From Candidatus Kapaibacterium sp. (lineage in GTDB: Bacteria; Bacteroidota; Ignavibacteria; Kapaibacteriales; UBA2268): DNA of 8,909 nt. The stretch is from assembly GCA_030835065.1 (NCBI GenBank), contig JAUQWR010000087.1, forward strand, positions 1 to 8,909. The letters are read 5' to 3'. The notes under the pieces are model-generated. The model was given only the letters and a program-made list of their open reading frames with translations, did not search any database and was not told the origin of the DNA. A program made the position numbers and the translations under genes. This document shows, piece after piece, positions 1-7,339 of the stretch (the first letter of the stretch is position 1; each line of letters opens with the position of its first letter).

Positions 1-3000
1 TAATTCTTGTTTTATTACAATTATCTGTTATTGAAATTGAATCTAAATATGTATTGCCTGAGCTGCCACCTTTGAAAGCAACTTGAATATTATGAGAGCC
101 ATCAACTTGAATTGAATTTGGAAGGGAAGAGTTAATACTAAATAGATTGCTATTTAAAGTAAAAATTGGATTGAGTAATAATTGACCATTGTTGTGAATC
201 AAAAATGCTTTTTCACTTGGAATATTTTCCTTCAATGTACCAAAATCCAGAGTATCCTTATCTATTGCGAATGAATAATTGTTCCAAATTCCTCTTATGA
301 TAACATTCACAGTTCTATTCAAATTATCATTTGAAACAAATTTCATATTAGCAAAATATTCACCGCCTAAATCAGGATTGAAAGTTATTTGAATAGGAAT
401 AGAATCATTTTGTTTAATATTAAATGTAGAATTAGAGCTAGTTTTAAAAATAGCTTTTTCGTCTTCAATATGGAAGTCGCTTACTACTAATGTTGCTGTA
501 CCAATATTATGAATATAAATAGTTGTATCAAATTGTCCATTATGGCAATTTGGTTTATTTATGAATATAGTATCGATAAGTCTCAATTTCGGTGATCCGG
601 CACCAGTAATAGCTGTTAGTGTGAAATCGACAAAATTTGCGCATGAATCAATAAATTTGAATTCCGATGTAAATGTAGAATCTAATCCTCCACCTCTAAA
701 CTTAAAACTCAGAATACTTGAATCCTGGGCAGGAATTGGATTTTTTGAAACAGATATTAAATCAAATCTTCCAACAGAATAGGGAGATTTGATAATATAA
801 TCAATACTTCCTTTGTTATACAAAGTAGCCTTAATTATGGTATCTTTGTTTTCAGATTTAATATTTATCAATGCAGTATTGTAATCAATTTTCAAACTCA
901 TTGAATCTGCAAAACCATTCATAATTTTATTGAAATAGGTTTCAGCAGTTTGTGTTGGATTACAATCGAAAGAGAATTCACTTGATTTAGGTCCTGCAGT
1001 TGCAGGTTTGAATTCATATTTTAAATATTTAGATTTATTTGCATCAATAATAAAATTTGAATAATCTTCAGAAAAATTGAAGTCAGGGTTGGAAAATTTT
1101 AAATTAGTAATCTTCAAATACCCATCGCCAGAATTAGTAAATTTTATTGAATCAATACTTGAAATATTTCTGCATGGCAAGTTATGTAATATTGGAGAAT
1201 CAGCAATTTCAATAATTGGTGAGACCACTTCAGCAATTAGTAGTAATTCGATAGCTTGTGTTTGTGATGCAAAATAAATTTTAGCCAAACTCGAAGTACG
1301 TCCGTAATTCTTAGCTTTAAATTTAGTTGTGATTGTTTCGGTTGAATTAGATTTTATTATGTTATCATCTAAATACAATGAAAATTGGTCTAAGTCAGGA
1401 CCAACAATTACAATTGAATCGATTATTATGTTTTGGCTTGAAATATTTTGAAGAATATTTTCCTTAAGTTCGATATCCAGTCCAGAGTTCACTTTGCCGA
1501 AATCAATTTTTTGTTTATCCAATGATAAATATGGGATAATACCATTGCCTCTGATTTGAGATTCGAATGTTTTGCCATCAACGTAATACACAAGCTGTGA
1601 TGTCTTTAATCCGGAGTTTAATGCATTAAAGGAAATACTGATATCAATACTATCATTAGTTTTGAGAAATGTATTTTTAAATTGATTGTTTAGAGAGAAA
1701 ACATATTCGTCGTTATTTACAATTTTGATTGAATCAATTGTAATTCCAATAGGAGTTTTGTTAGTTATAACTGCTTTGACAGTGGAATCTTTGACTGAAC
1801 CTACAAAACGCTCACCAAAATCAATGATTTTTGTAACAAAATTATGTTTGACTATAGACCAGTAATTATCAGAAGAATCAATTTGGATAGTTTTTTTTGA
1901 AAATGGCAAATCTTTAGTTTTGATAAAGCAAATATCAGCATTATTATAGGCAACAGCTAATTCGGTACCATCCTTTTTCCAATCTAAATCAGTAATAGTT
2001 TTGCCATGATTATACTCAGAATTAATTTTATTTTCAAGGAAAGAATAAAAAACAACAGAATTAACATCTGAAATAGCTAAATATTGATTATCTAAATTGA
2101 ATTTAATTTTGTTTATATTTGAGAAATTTTCTAATGTTTTGAAAACGCTAAATATTTCAAGGTTCATCAAATATACTTTATTATTAAAAGCATAAGCCAA
2201 ATATTTACCTGAATTACTAATATCAAATGATTTAATTGGACCCGCTGCAATAACAATATTCTTATCAAGAGAAGCATTAGAAGCGTTCCATTTTAATAAT
2301 CGACCATCATTAGAAGAAGTATAAATATATTGTCCATCAGGCGACCATTGCAAGTGTGTAATAGTAGCACCTGACAATGAAAACACTTTGCTAGGCTTGG
2401 TTTCGTTTGTATTCCAAATATATACATTCCCTTCTGTAGAACCAACAGCCATAGTAGTGCCATCAGGCGACCATGCAATATGATTTAAAGTTTTAGTATC
2501 TAATCTATATCCTGCTACATCAGAAGAATTGTCGGAATTCCAAACCAGAATGTGATCGTAATTGCCTGCTCTTGCAATATATTGATTTGTAGGATTCCAT
2601 CTTAAATAACTAAGTTGGTTCTCGCTTGTTGATATAGTTCTATATAAATTCCAATTGGTATAATCACGAACAAAAACTCTATTTGACTGAGCAATTGCAA
2701 TTTTATCGCCACTTGGATTCCAGGCAATAGATTTGATAGATGTAGTACCTTCGTTGAGAATTTTAATTTTTGAAAGGTCGGTAAAATTCGAAAGGTGTCT
2801 AAGTCTTAATAAATAATTACCTTCATTAGGATAAGCCAACCAATTGAAAGATAATTTAGATGCACTTGAAGAAACGGTATCCCATTTTCCATTTGGATTT
2901 TTAATCTCAATCAATACTGAATCTTCGGGAGAAACGCCAGACCAAATCAACTTGGTTTTTGATTCAGCAAGAATTAGCTCACCACCATTAGGGTAAATTA

Positions 3001-4222
3001 CTTCTAATTGTTTGGAAGAGGCAGTATCTTTAGAGCCTCCAGATAAAATTAGCTCTGGAGAGAAACATTTGTCTATTATTAATTTAAATTTGCTTACAGT
3101 GTATAATGTATCGGTTGGCTCAAATTTTATAATAATATTCCTGACTTCACCCTTTTTCAGTGTAAAAGGAGGAGAAGTGCCACCCCAGCTATCAATTTTG
3201 AAAGAAGTATTATCAATGCTAAAAGAGTTAATATTGAAATCGGAATTATTAGCCTTTAAAATAAACTGTTCGATTTTTGAGAATGGGAATAATATTTTTC
3301 CATAATAATAGCTTTGCATATCGAAGCTTAAAGAAGGTAATTTTTCTAATGGTACATCGTATGAGGCACTAGCACTAATCGAAGATAAATCACTTTTGAG
3401 GATAATTGAATTCGATTGGGAGCAACTATTGCTAATCCAAGAAATTTCGCAAGCTTGAAGATTTCTCGAAAGGCTGAGTATAGTGCGATAAGCACTTTTA
3501 ATTTCATCGATAGTCTGAATATTATTAAAACAATAGCCCCCAGTCTGGGATGAAATATTTTTAAGAATTTCAGGACAATCTATACCAATCACAACCGAAA
3601 ATACTTTAATACCTTTAGATTTTGCAAGATTAATAATTTTATCTTGATTGCCATTGGCTTCGCCATCAGTCAATAATACAACAATTTTTTGATTTTTTGC
3701 TTTTTCTAGTAAAAGCAGAGCACCAAAAGATGAATCTATTAGTGCAGTATTAAAATTTGTGCCGCCATCGGGCAAGAAATTTTCTATTGATTTCAAAAGT
3801 TTAGATTTATTATTTGTCAAGTCACAATTAATATAGTTATTATGATTGAAACTAGAGACAGCACATTCAGAATTATTATAAGGAAAAAGCTCTAGCCATT
3901 CTTTTGCAGCAGCTTTAGCAAGATCCAATCCTTTTCCTTTCATTGAAGCGGATATATCAATAGTTAAAACCGAAGAAATAGCCTGTGGATTAGCCACTTG
4001 ATTGCAACTAATATTTTTAATTGCAATTGGCTGAGAGTTTTCAGTTAATGTAAAGGAAGACGCTGATAAATTTGTAATCTGATTGCCAGAATTATCTAAG
4101 ACAAAAAGCTTAGCTTTTATTTCGGGAAAATTGACAGGATTAATATCATAGAGATTGATGGATTCTGCATTTAAATACTGAACCGCAAAAAACAATATAA
4201 ATATCGTAAATAATCGATACAA
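1..4222 (-). CDS. Large secreted VWA / WD40 / ASH-repeat protein, partial (3' end beyond left edge)
   Basis: I translated the whole stretch and found no in-frame stop across 1407 codons, so this is one gene that is open at the left edge. The apparent start is TTG at 4222. It gives a short basic N-terminus (YRLF), a hydrophobic core and an AxA-like end (LNA, residues 17-19), which makes a convincing signal peptide. The next in-frame ATG is residue 94, inside the VWA core, so it cannot be the start. Domains in order: a beta-rich N-terminal segment (about 25-80); VWA (about 84-256) with a complete MIDAS, D89-x-S91-x-S93, T155 and D186 (LLTDGEANG); an ASH-like domain (about 300-400); an Ig-like domain opening with YPNGGE (408-486), as in Kre9/KNH-type bacterial domains; seven WD40 repeats (494-772); then ASH/Hydin-like repeats from 800 on. 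MIDAS domains bind a metal ion and a protein ligand; the propeller and Ig-like repeats are usually scaffolds. It is probably a cell-surface or secreted adhesion or scaffold protein. A T9SS sorting tail may lie beyond the edge but is not seen. The methyltransferase gene lies 59 bases upstream on the same strand. Confidence 0.9.
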   Translation of the reverse strand, partial: MYRLFTIFILFFAVQYLNAESINLYDINPVNFPEIKAKLFVLDNSGNQITNLSASSFTLTENSQPIAIKNISCNQVANPQAISSVLTIDISASMKGKGLDLAKAAAKEWLELFPYNNSECAVSSFNHNNYINCDLTNNKSKLLKSIENFLPDGGTNFNTALIDSSFGALLLLEKAKNQKIVVLLTDGEANGNQDKIINLAKSKGIKVFSVVIGIDCPEILKNISSQTGGYCFNNIQTIDEIKSAYRTILSLSRNLQACEISWISNSCSQSNSIILKSDLSSISASASYDVPLEKLPSLSFDMQSYYYGKILFPFSKIEQFILKANNSDFNINSFSIDNTSFKIDSWGGTSPPFTLKKGEVRNIIIKFEPTDTLYTVSKFKLIIDKCFSPELILSGGSKDTASSKQLEVIYPNGGELILAESKTKLIWSGVSPEDSVLIEIKNPNGKWDTVSSSASKLSFNWLAYPNEGNYLLRLRHLSNFTDLSKIKILNEGTTSIKSIAWNPSGDKIAIAQSNRVFVRDYTNWNLYRTISTSENQLSYLRWNPTNQYIARAGNYDHILVWNSDNSSDVAGYRLDTKTLNHIAWSPDGTTMAVGSTEGNVYIWNTNETKPSKVFSLSGATITHLQWSPDGQYIYTSSNDGRLLKWNASNASLDKNIVIAAGPIKSFDISNSGKYLAYAFNNKVYLMNLEIFSVFKTLENFSNINKIKFNLDNQYLAISDVNSVVFYSFLENKINSEYNHGKTITDLDWKKDGTELAVAYNNADICFIKTKDLPFSKKTIQIDSSDNYWSIVKHNFVTKIIDFGERFVGSVKDSTVKAVITNKTPIGITIDSIKIVNNDEYVFSLNNQFKNTFLKTNDSIDISISFNALNSGLKTSQLVYYVDGKTFESQIRGNGIIPYLSLDKQKIDFGKVNSGLDIELKENILQNISSQNIIIDSIVIVGPDLDQFSLYLDDNIIKSNSTETITTKFKAKNYGRTSSLAKIYFASQTQAIELLLIAEVVSPIIEIADSPILHNLPCRNISSIDSIKFTNSGDGYLKITNLKFSNPDFNFSEDYSNFIIDANKSKYLKYEFKPATAGPKSSEFSFDCNPTQTAETYFNKIMNGFADSMSLKIDYNTALINIKSENKDTIIKATLYNKGSIDYIIKSPYSVGRFDLISVSKNPIPAQDSSILSFKFRGGGLDSTFTSEFKFIDSCANFVDFTLTAITGAGSPKLRLIDTIFINKPNCHNGQFDTTIYIHNIGTATLVVSDFHIEDEKAIFKTSSNSTFNIKQNDSIPIQITFNPDLGGEYFANMKFVSNDNLNRTVNVIIRGIWNNYSFAIDKDTLDFGTLKENIPSEKAFLIHNNGQLLLNPIFTLNSNLFSINSSLPNSIQVDGSHNIQVAFKGGSSGNTYLDSISITDNCNKTRI
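2..1825 (-). repeat. About six ASH/Hydin-like Ig-fold repeats of about 100 residues
   Basis: After the propeller, residues about 800-1407 of the VWA protein repeat with a period near 100 residues. The opening strands are recognisable: IDFGERFVGS (near 800), IDFGKVNSG (near 906), IADSPILHNLPC (near 1004), SLKIDYNTALINI (near 1105), LRLIDTIFINKPNC (near 1213) and LDFGTLKEN (near 1318). Each is followed by a pattern such as hxNxG, then FxIx, then hxFxP. IDFG followed by NxG is the usual signature of ASPM-SPD2-Hydin and choice-of-anchor-D type repeats. The last repeat is cut by the window edge. Confidence 0.7.
1907..2743 (-). repeat. Seven WD40 repeats forming one predicted beta-propeller
   Basis: Residues about 494-772 of the VWA protein contain seven consecutive units of about 40 residues. 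Each has the pattern hydrophobic-x-W/F-s/n-P-d/n-G/N-x-hydrophobic-a, followed by a strand that ends in W-n or an equivalent. Clear units include IAWNPSGDKIAIA, LRWNPTNQYIARA, IAWSPDGTTMAVG and LQWSPDGQYIYTS. Later units (ISNSGKYLAYA, FNLDNQYLAIS, DWKKDGTELAVA) are more diverged. Seven units are the usual number for a closed propeller, so the domain looks complete. Confidence 0.85.
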
Positions 4223-4281
4223 GCCATCAACCCAAAAAAATATTAAATAATTAAAATATTAACACTGTAAAAGGCTAAGGG

Positions 4282-5094
4282 TTACATTTTCTTGTCAAAT
4301 TCAATTGTAAGAAACCACCCAGCTTTGTCGCCACCAAGTATAATAGCTAATAATTTTGATACTAACTGCATAGGTTTATTGAATCTTAGCAATTTATCAT
4401 AGTAAGTCAATACAGGTTTAATTTTAACATTAGTTACAGGTTTAGACTCGAGTAATTTTTCTACTTCTTTCACAGTATAAGCCTTAGTGCCGGAGCTTTC
4501 CATGAAATTCCACAAAACCCAAGCCAAAGATTTCCAAGGGCGAAACTTAAGCAAGGCATGTTTTACCCAAAAAAGATAAGCAAGAATAGAGTGTCTATGA
4601 TAAATCATAATTTTTGCTTTTGCACCGGGTTTAAGTACACGAATAATTTCATAAAGTGCTTTTGGAGTGTTAGGTGAGTGATGAATTACACCCCAACTCC
4701 ATACTAAATCGAAGCTATTATCATCGAAAGGTAAATTTTCTGAATCGGCAACTCTTATATCTTGTGCTTTAAGATTATAAAGCTCTAAGCGTCTGCGAAC
4801 GTGTTCGCAAGCATTTTCAGTAAGATCGATGCCCCAAGCTTCTGCACCAGCTCTAACCCATTGAAGAAAATCAGTGCCGGCACCAACACCTACTTCCAAA
4901 ACTTTTTTGGAATTGTATCGAGTAAACTCGGCAAATGAAAAAATTTCTGGTTGTAATTTATATCTAACGTCTTCAATTTCTTCAAAATATTCCTTAGAAA
5001 ATTTTTCTTTTTCAACTTCCCAAGTGCCACAGGTTTTGCTATCCCAAAAATCTCTAACCTCGGCTTTTAATTCATCATTAGCTTGCATATGCAT
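4282..5094 (-). CDS. Class I SAM-dependent methyltransferase (Methyltransf_11 type)
   Basis: This is a 270-residue cytoplasmic-type enzyme that should transfer a methyl group from S-adenosylmethionine; the acceptor cannot be told from the sequence. The Rossmann-fold motifs are all present. Motif I is VLEVGVGAGTD (65-75). The acidic residue at the end of strand 2 is D90 in GIDLT. D117 lies in RVADSENLPF. The segment FDDNSFDLVWSWGVIHH (123-139) carries the strand-4 motif with the family's typical HH, and RVLKPGAKAKIMIYH (152-166) is the post-motif strand. The N-terminal FWDSKTCGTW (16-25) resembles the FW...CGT element of many stand-alone methyltransferases, often annotated near surface-polysaccharide genes. 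The C-terminal 80 residues are less conserved and probably bind the substrate. There are two possible starts, ATG at 5094 and ATG at 5088 (MHMQ), with no clear ribosome binding site to decide between them. It is divergent from the DUF116 gene and 59 bases upstream of the VWA gene, with which it may form a transcript. Confidence 0.92.
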   Translation of the reverse strand: MHMQANDELKAEVRDFWDSKTCGTWEVEKEKFSKEYFEEIEDVRYKLQPEIFSFAEFTRYNSKKVLEVGVGAGTDFLQWVRAGAEAWGIDLTENACEHVRRRLELYNLKAQDIRVADSENLPFDDNSFDLVWSWGVIHHSPNTPKALYEIIRVLKPGAKAKIMIYHRHSILAYLFWVKHALLKFRPWKSLAWVLWNFMESSGTKAYTVKEVEKLLESKPVTNVKIKPVLTYYDKLLRFNKPMQLVSKLLAIILGGDKAGWFLTIEFDKKM

Positions 5095-5199
5095 TTCAAT
5101 TAATTCAAAAAATGCAATTTAACAAAAAACAACGAAATTGAAGTAAAAATGCTTAATTGATTGTAACTTTTGTATTGAAAATTTCGTATTAATCAATGA
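5095..5199. promoter_or_regulatory. Divergent intergenic region, presumed promoters for methyltransferase and DUF116 genes
   Basis: These 105 very A+T-rich bases separate two divergent genes and must hold both promoters unless either gene is read from further away. I found no clean match to the Bacteroidota TAnnTTTG element on either strand, so no promoter is placed. The only structure seen is an 8-base perfect inverted repeat, ACGAAATT at 5132-5139 and AATTTCGT at 5180-5187, with a 40-base spacer. Confidence 0.35.
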
Positions 5200-6405
5200 A
5201 TGATTTGTAATATAAAGAATGATATAATGACATATAAGCTTAATAAAGAAGAAGTATACTCTGATGAATTTTATGGGATTTTGGCAAATTATACTGATAA
5301 AGTATTGTTTGATTATTCCATAAACTTTATTGATTATGTATTAGAATATAAAGAGTTCCTAAAAAAAGAAGAACTTGAAGAGCTTAGGGCAGACGAAGAG
5401 TATTTGTTAGAAATCATTTCTTTAGGTGTATTTTGGAATCAATATTCAATTTTAGCTAGTAAACTACCATTTTTTGTGGCATCATTCAGTAAGAAATTGA
5501 ATTTATGGAGAAAACAATATCCAAAACATAAAAAGAATATCGACAAAGTGAGAGGAATTTTATATACTTTATTCTATAATCCATTGAATAAACAAAATGA
5601 AATAATTGCTCATCCAAATTTAGAAAATTTTAAAGTATTGAATAATTGGCTTGATGCCAGCTCTGAATTTAAGCAAGAAGTAATAAGATTTGAAAATTGG
5701 ATAAAGTATTTGAGTTCAAAATCTGATTTTTACGTAAAAGATTTTATATTGAAATCAATAGAAGCAGCATTAAAATTTGAATTAGAATCAGTACCTGTTT
5801 TAGGAAAGTATACAAGCGAAGTCAATGAATTCTTAAAACATCAATACACTAAATATATGTGGCGCGAAGATATAATTTTTACTGCTCGTCGCGAAGCTGA
5901 ATATCATTTGAATATGGTAGGTGCTGAGATAATGAATAGAGCTTTCAGATCGAAATATGAAGATACTAAGAGAAAGGTAGTGCTTTTGCCTGCATGCATG
6001 AAAGAAAAAGGCGATGATTGCAAAGCCATAAATATTAATGGTGATTTCAAGTGCACAGCTTGTTCTAATACTTGTAAAATTAATAAAATAGATAAACTTG
6101 GAAGAATAAAAAACTACGAAACTTGTATTATACCACATTCTTCAGATTTCAGCACATGGCTGGAAAAATGGTCTGGAAATCCTGAAATTGGGCTTGTTGG
6201 AGTTGCTTGTGTATTGAATTTATTGACTGGTGGATACGAAGCTAAGGCATTAGATATCCCAATACAATGTGTATTCCTGGATGCATGCTCTTGCAAAGGT
6301 CATTGGAACAAAGAAGGCATACCTACTGATCTAAATGATAGAATATTAAACAATATGCTTTTTAAAAAAACTTTGTTTATGGAACATCAACTTTCGAGAA
6401 ATTAG
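5200..6405 (+). CDS. DUF116 domain protein with long helical N-terminal region
   Basis: The product has 401 residues. The C-terminal part, about 258-370, matches the layout I know for DUF116 (PF01976). It begins with VVLLPACM, has the cysteine series C266, C274, C285, C288, C292 and C309, then IGLVGVACVLNLLTGGYEA (C337) and the end segment CVFLDACSCKGHW (C357, C363, C365). The spacing C285-x2-C288-x3-C292 suggests a metal or iron-sulfur site, but that is inference; the family has no established biochemical role that I can name. Residues about 15-250 are rich in Lys, Glu, Leu and aromatics, look mainly helical and match nothing I recognise. There is no signal peptide or clear membrane segment, so it is probably cytoplasmic. 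ATG at 5200 gives the longest frame. ATG at 5227 (MTYKLNKEEV) is an equally good start, and the first nine residues look non-conserved in character. It stands alone on the plus strand and ends inside the 3' end of the convergent C26 gene. Confidence 0.85.
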   Translation: MICNIKNDIMTYKLNKEEVYSDEFYGILANYTDKVLFDYSINFIDYVLEYKEFLKKEELEELRADEEYLLEIISLGVFWNQYSILASKLPFFVASFSKKLNLWRKQYPKHKKNIDKVRGILYTLFYNPLNKQNEIIAHPNLENFKVLNNWLDASSEFKQEVIRFENWIKYLSSKSDFYVKDFILKSIEAALKFELESVPVLGKYTSEVNEFLKHQYTKYMWREDIIFTARREAEYHLNMVGAEIMNRAFRSKYEDTKRKVVLLPACMKEKGDDCKAININGDFKCTACSNTCKINKIDKLGRIKNYETCIIPHSSDFSTWLEKWSGNPEIGLVGVACVLNLLTGGYEAKALDIPIQCVFLDACSCKGHWNKEGIPTDLNDRILNNMLFKKTLFMEHQLSRN

Positions 6406-7183
6406 ATCCTTTCTTCTGATTCCTATAGGCTTGTACATTATTTAAAAAAAGATTTAAAATTCTACCAGATAGAGAGGCTTTAATATCCATTCTTTCCGGA
6501 TGCCATTGGACACCTATAAGAAATGACTTGTTGTCTGGATTAATCCATTCAAGAGCTTCTACAATCGAATCAGCCGAAAACGCAGTTGCTTTAAGTTCAG
6601 GAGCTAATTTACCAATACCTTGATGATGATTAGTATTAACAGTCTCGATTGTATTTGTCGTTAGAGAAGAAAGTGTAGTAAGTGGCATAATATTTATATT
6701 ATGAAAGCAATTGTTTTTGTCTTGGCATTGATGTTTGATATCAGAAGGTTTCATTGAAGGTATATCAATAATTAAGTTTCCACCTAAAGCAATATTAATG
6801 ATTTGAGCACCGCGGCAAATTGCCAAAATGGGGATTTTTTTCTCTAAAGCTTTTTTTATTAGAGCAAATTCGAGAGTATCACGTTTCAAATCAATTGTGC
6901 AAAGTGCAGTATCATTAGGCATTCCAAATCTAGCAGGATGGACATCTGGACCACCAGATAGAATTAATCCGTCGCAATTATCTAAAATAGTTAATGCTTT
7001 GCCAAGGCTTGTATAATAAAGATCGATAGTTTCAATTTCTGAATTATCATGCTTTAGCCATGCTCCATATCTATCGTATGCTTCAGAACCAGCACCTTTT
7101 GAAATTGCAATTTTCAATGGCTGTACTGAACTGCATGAACTTATAACAATAATTATCAATAAAAAGTATATTTTTTTAATCAT
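6377..7183 (-). CDS. Peptidase C26 / gamma-glutamyl-GABA hydrolase family lipoprotein (class I glutamine amidotransferase fold)
   Basis: The product has 268 residues, near the usual 240-260 of the family plus a signal sequence. Residues 1-17 (MIKK, a hydrophobic run, then ISSC) form a lipoprotein signal with the lipid-bearing Cys at 17. The amidotransferase core follows: LILSGGPDVHPARFG (73-87) matches the family's GGxDV-P element; the nucleophile is C123 in AICRGAQ; NTNHHQGIG (183-191) is the HHQ element typical of C26; VQWHPE (225-230) supplies catalytic H228 and E230. The triad is intact, so the enzyme should hydrolyse a gamma-glutamyl amide or isopeptide bond, as PuuD does on gamma-glutamyl-GABA. 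Its substrate here is unknown. No putrescine-pathway genes are nearby and the predicted envelope location argues against a plain PuuD role. It starts at an ATG preceded by eight A residues. A strong terminator separates it from the upstream FN3 gene, so it probably has its own promoter within 7184-7285. Its 3' end overlaps the DUF116 gene by 29 bases. Confidence 0.92.
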   Translation of the reverse strand: MIKKIYFLLIIIVISSCSSVQPLKIAISKGAGSEAYDRYGAWLKHDNSEIETIDLYYTSLGKALTILDNCDGLILSGGPDVHPARFGMPNDTALCTIDLKRDTLEFALIKKALEKKIPILAICRGAQIINIALGGNLIIDIPSMKPSDIKHQCQDKNNCFHNINIMPLTTLSSLTTNTIETVNTNHHQGIGKLAPELKATAFSADSIVEALEWINPDNKSFLIGVQWHPERMDIKASLSGRILNLFLNNVQAYRNQKKGSNFSKVDVP

Positions 7184-7285
7184 TTTTTTTTAAAATAATA
7201 GTTTTAAATATTGACTGAAAATAAATATAATAAATTCTAATTGATTATTTATTAAAAAAGTCTTAAAAAATGGACAGAATGAAAA

Positions 7286-7324
7286 AATAAAAGGGATTAG
7301 CCTGTAAGACTAATCCCTTTTATT
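7286..7324 (-). terminator. Intrinsic terminator downstream of the FN3/T9SS gene
   Basis: AATAAAAGGGATTAG at 7286-7300 pairs perfectly, 15 of 15, with CTAATCCCTTTTATT at 7310-7324 around a 9-base loop (7301-7309). Read on the minus strand, the hairpin starts 15 bases after the stop codon of the FN3 gene and is followed by a T-rich tail (ATTTTTTC, overlapping and just past the stem). This is the expected form and position for a rho-independent terminator. It is the only strong hairpin I noticed in the window. Confidence 0.85.
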
Positions 7325-7339
7325 CACGAGTTTATATGT

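Noticed and set aside
2293..2478. 61-codon ATG frame on the minus strand, and short plus-strand frames at 561-782, 1077-1277 and 3012-3305.
   Set aside because: All lie inside the large VWA/WD40/ASH frame in other frames or on the other strand and show no protein-like features; they are shadows.
4874..5122. 82-codon plus-strand frame over the methyltransferase start.
   Set aside because: It is antisense to a well-supported methyltransferase and has no recognisable features.
5161..5180. A TAnnTTTG-like Bacteroidota -7 element near TAACTTTTG.
   Set aside because: The spacing is one base off the consensus and there is no paired upstream element, so I did not call a promoter.
5833..6296. Two minus-strand frames (101 and 60 codons) antisense to the DUF116 domain.
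   Set aside because: The plus strand carries the conserved cysteine motifs; the antisense frames are compositional by-products.
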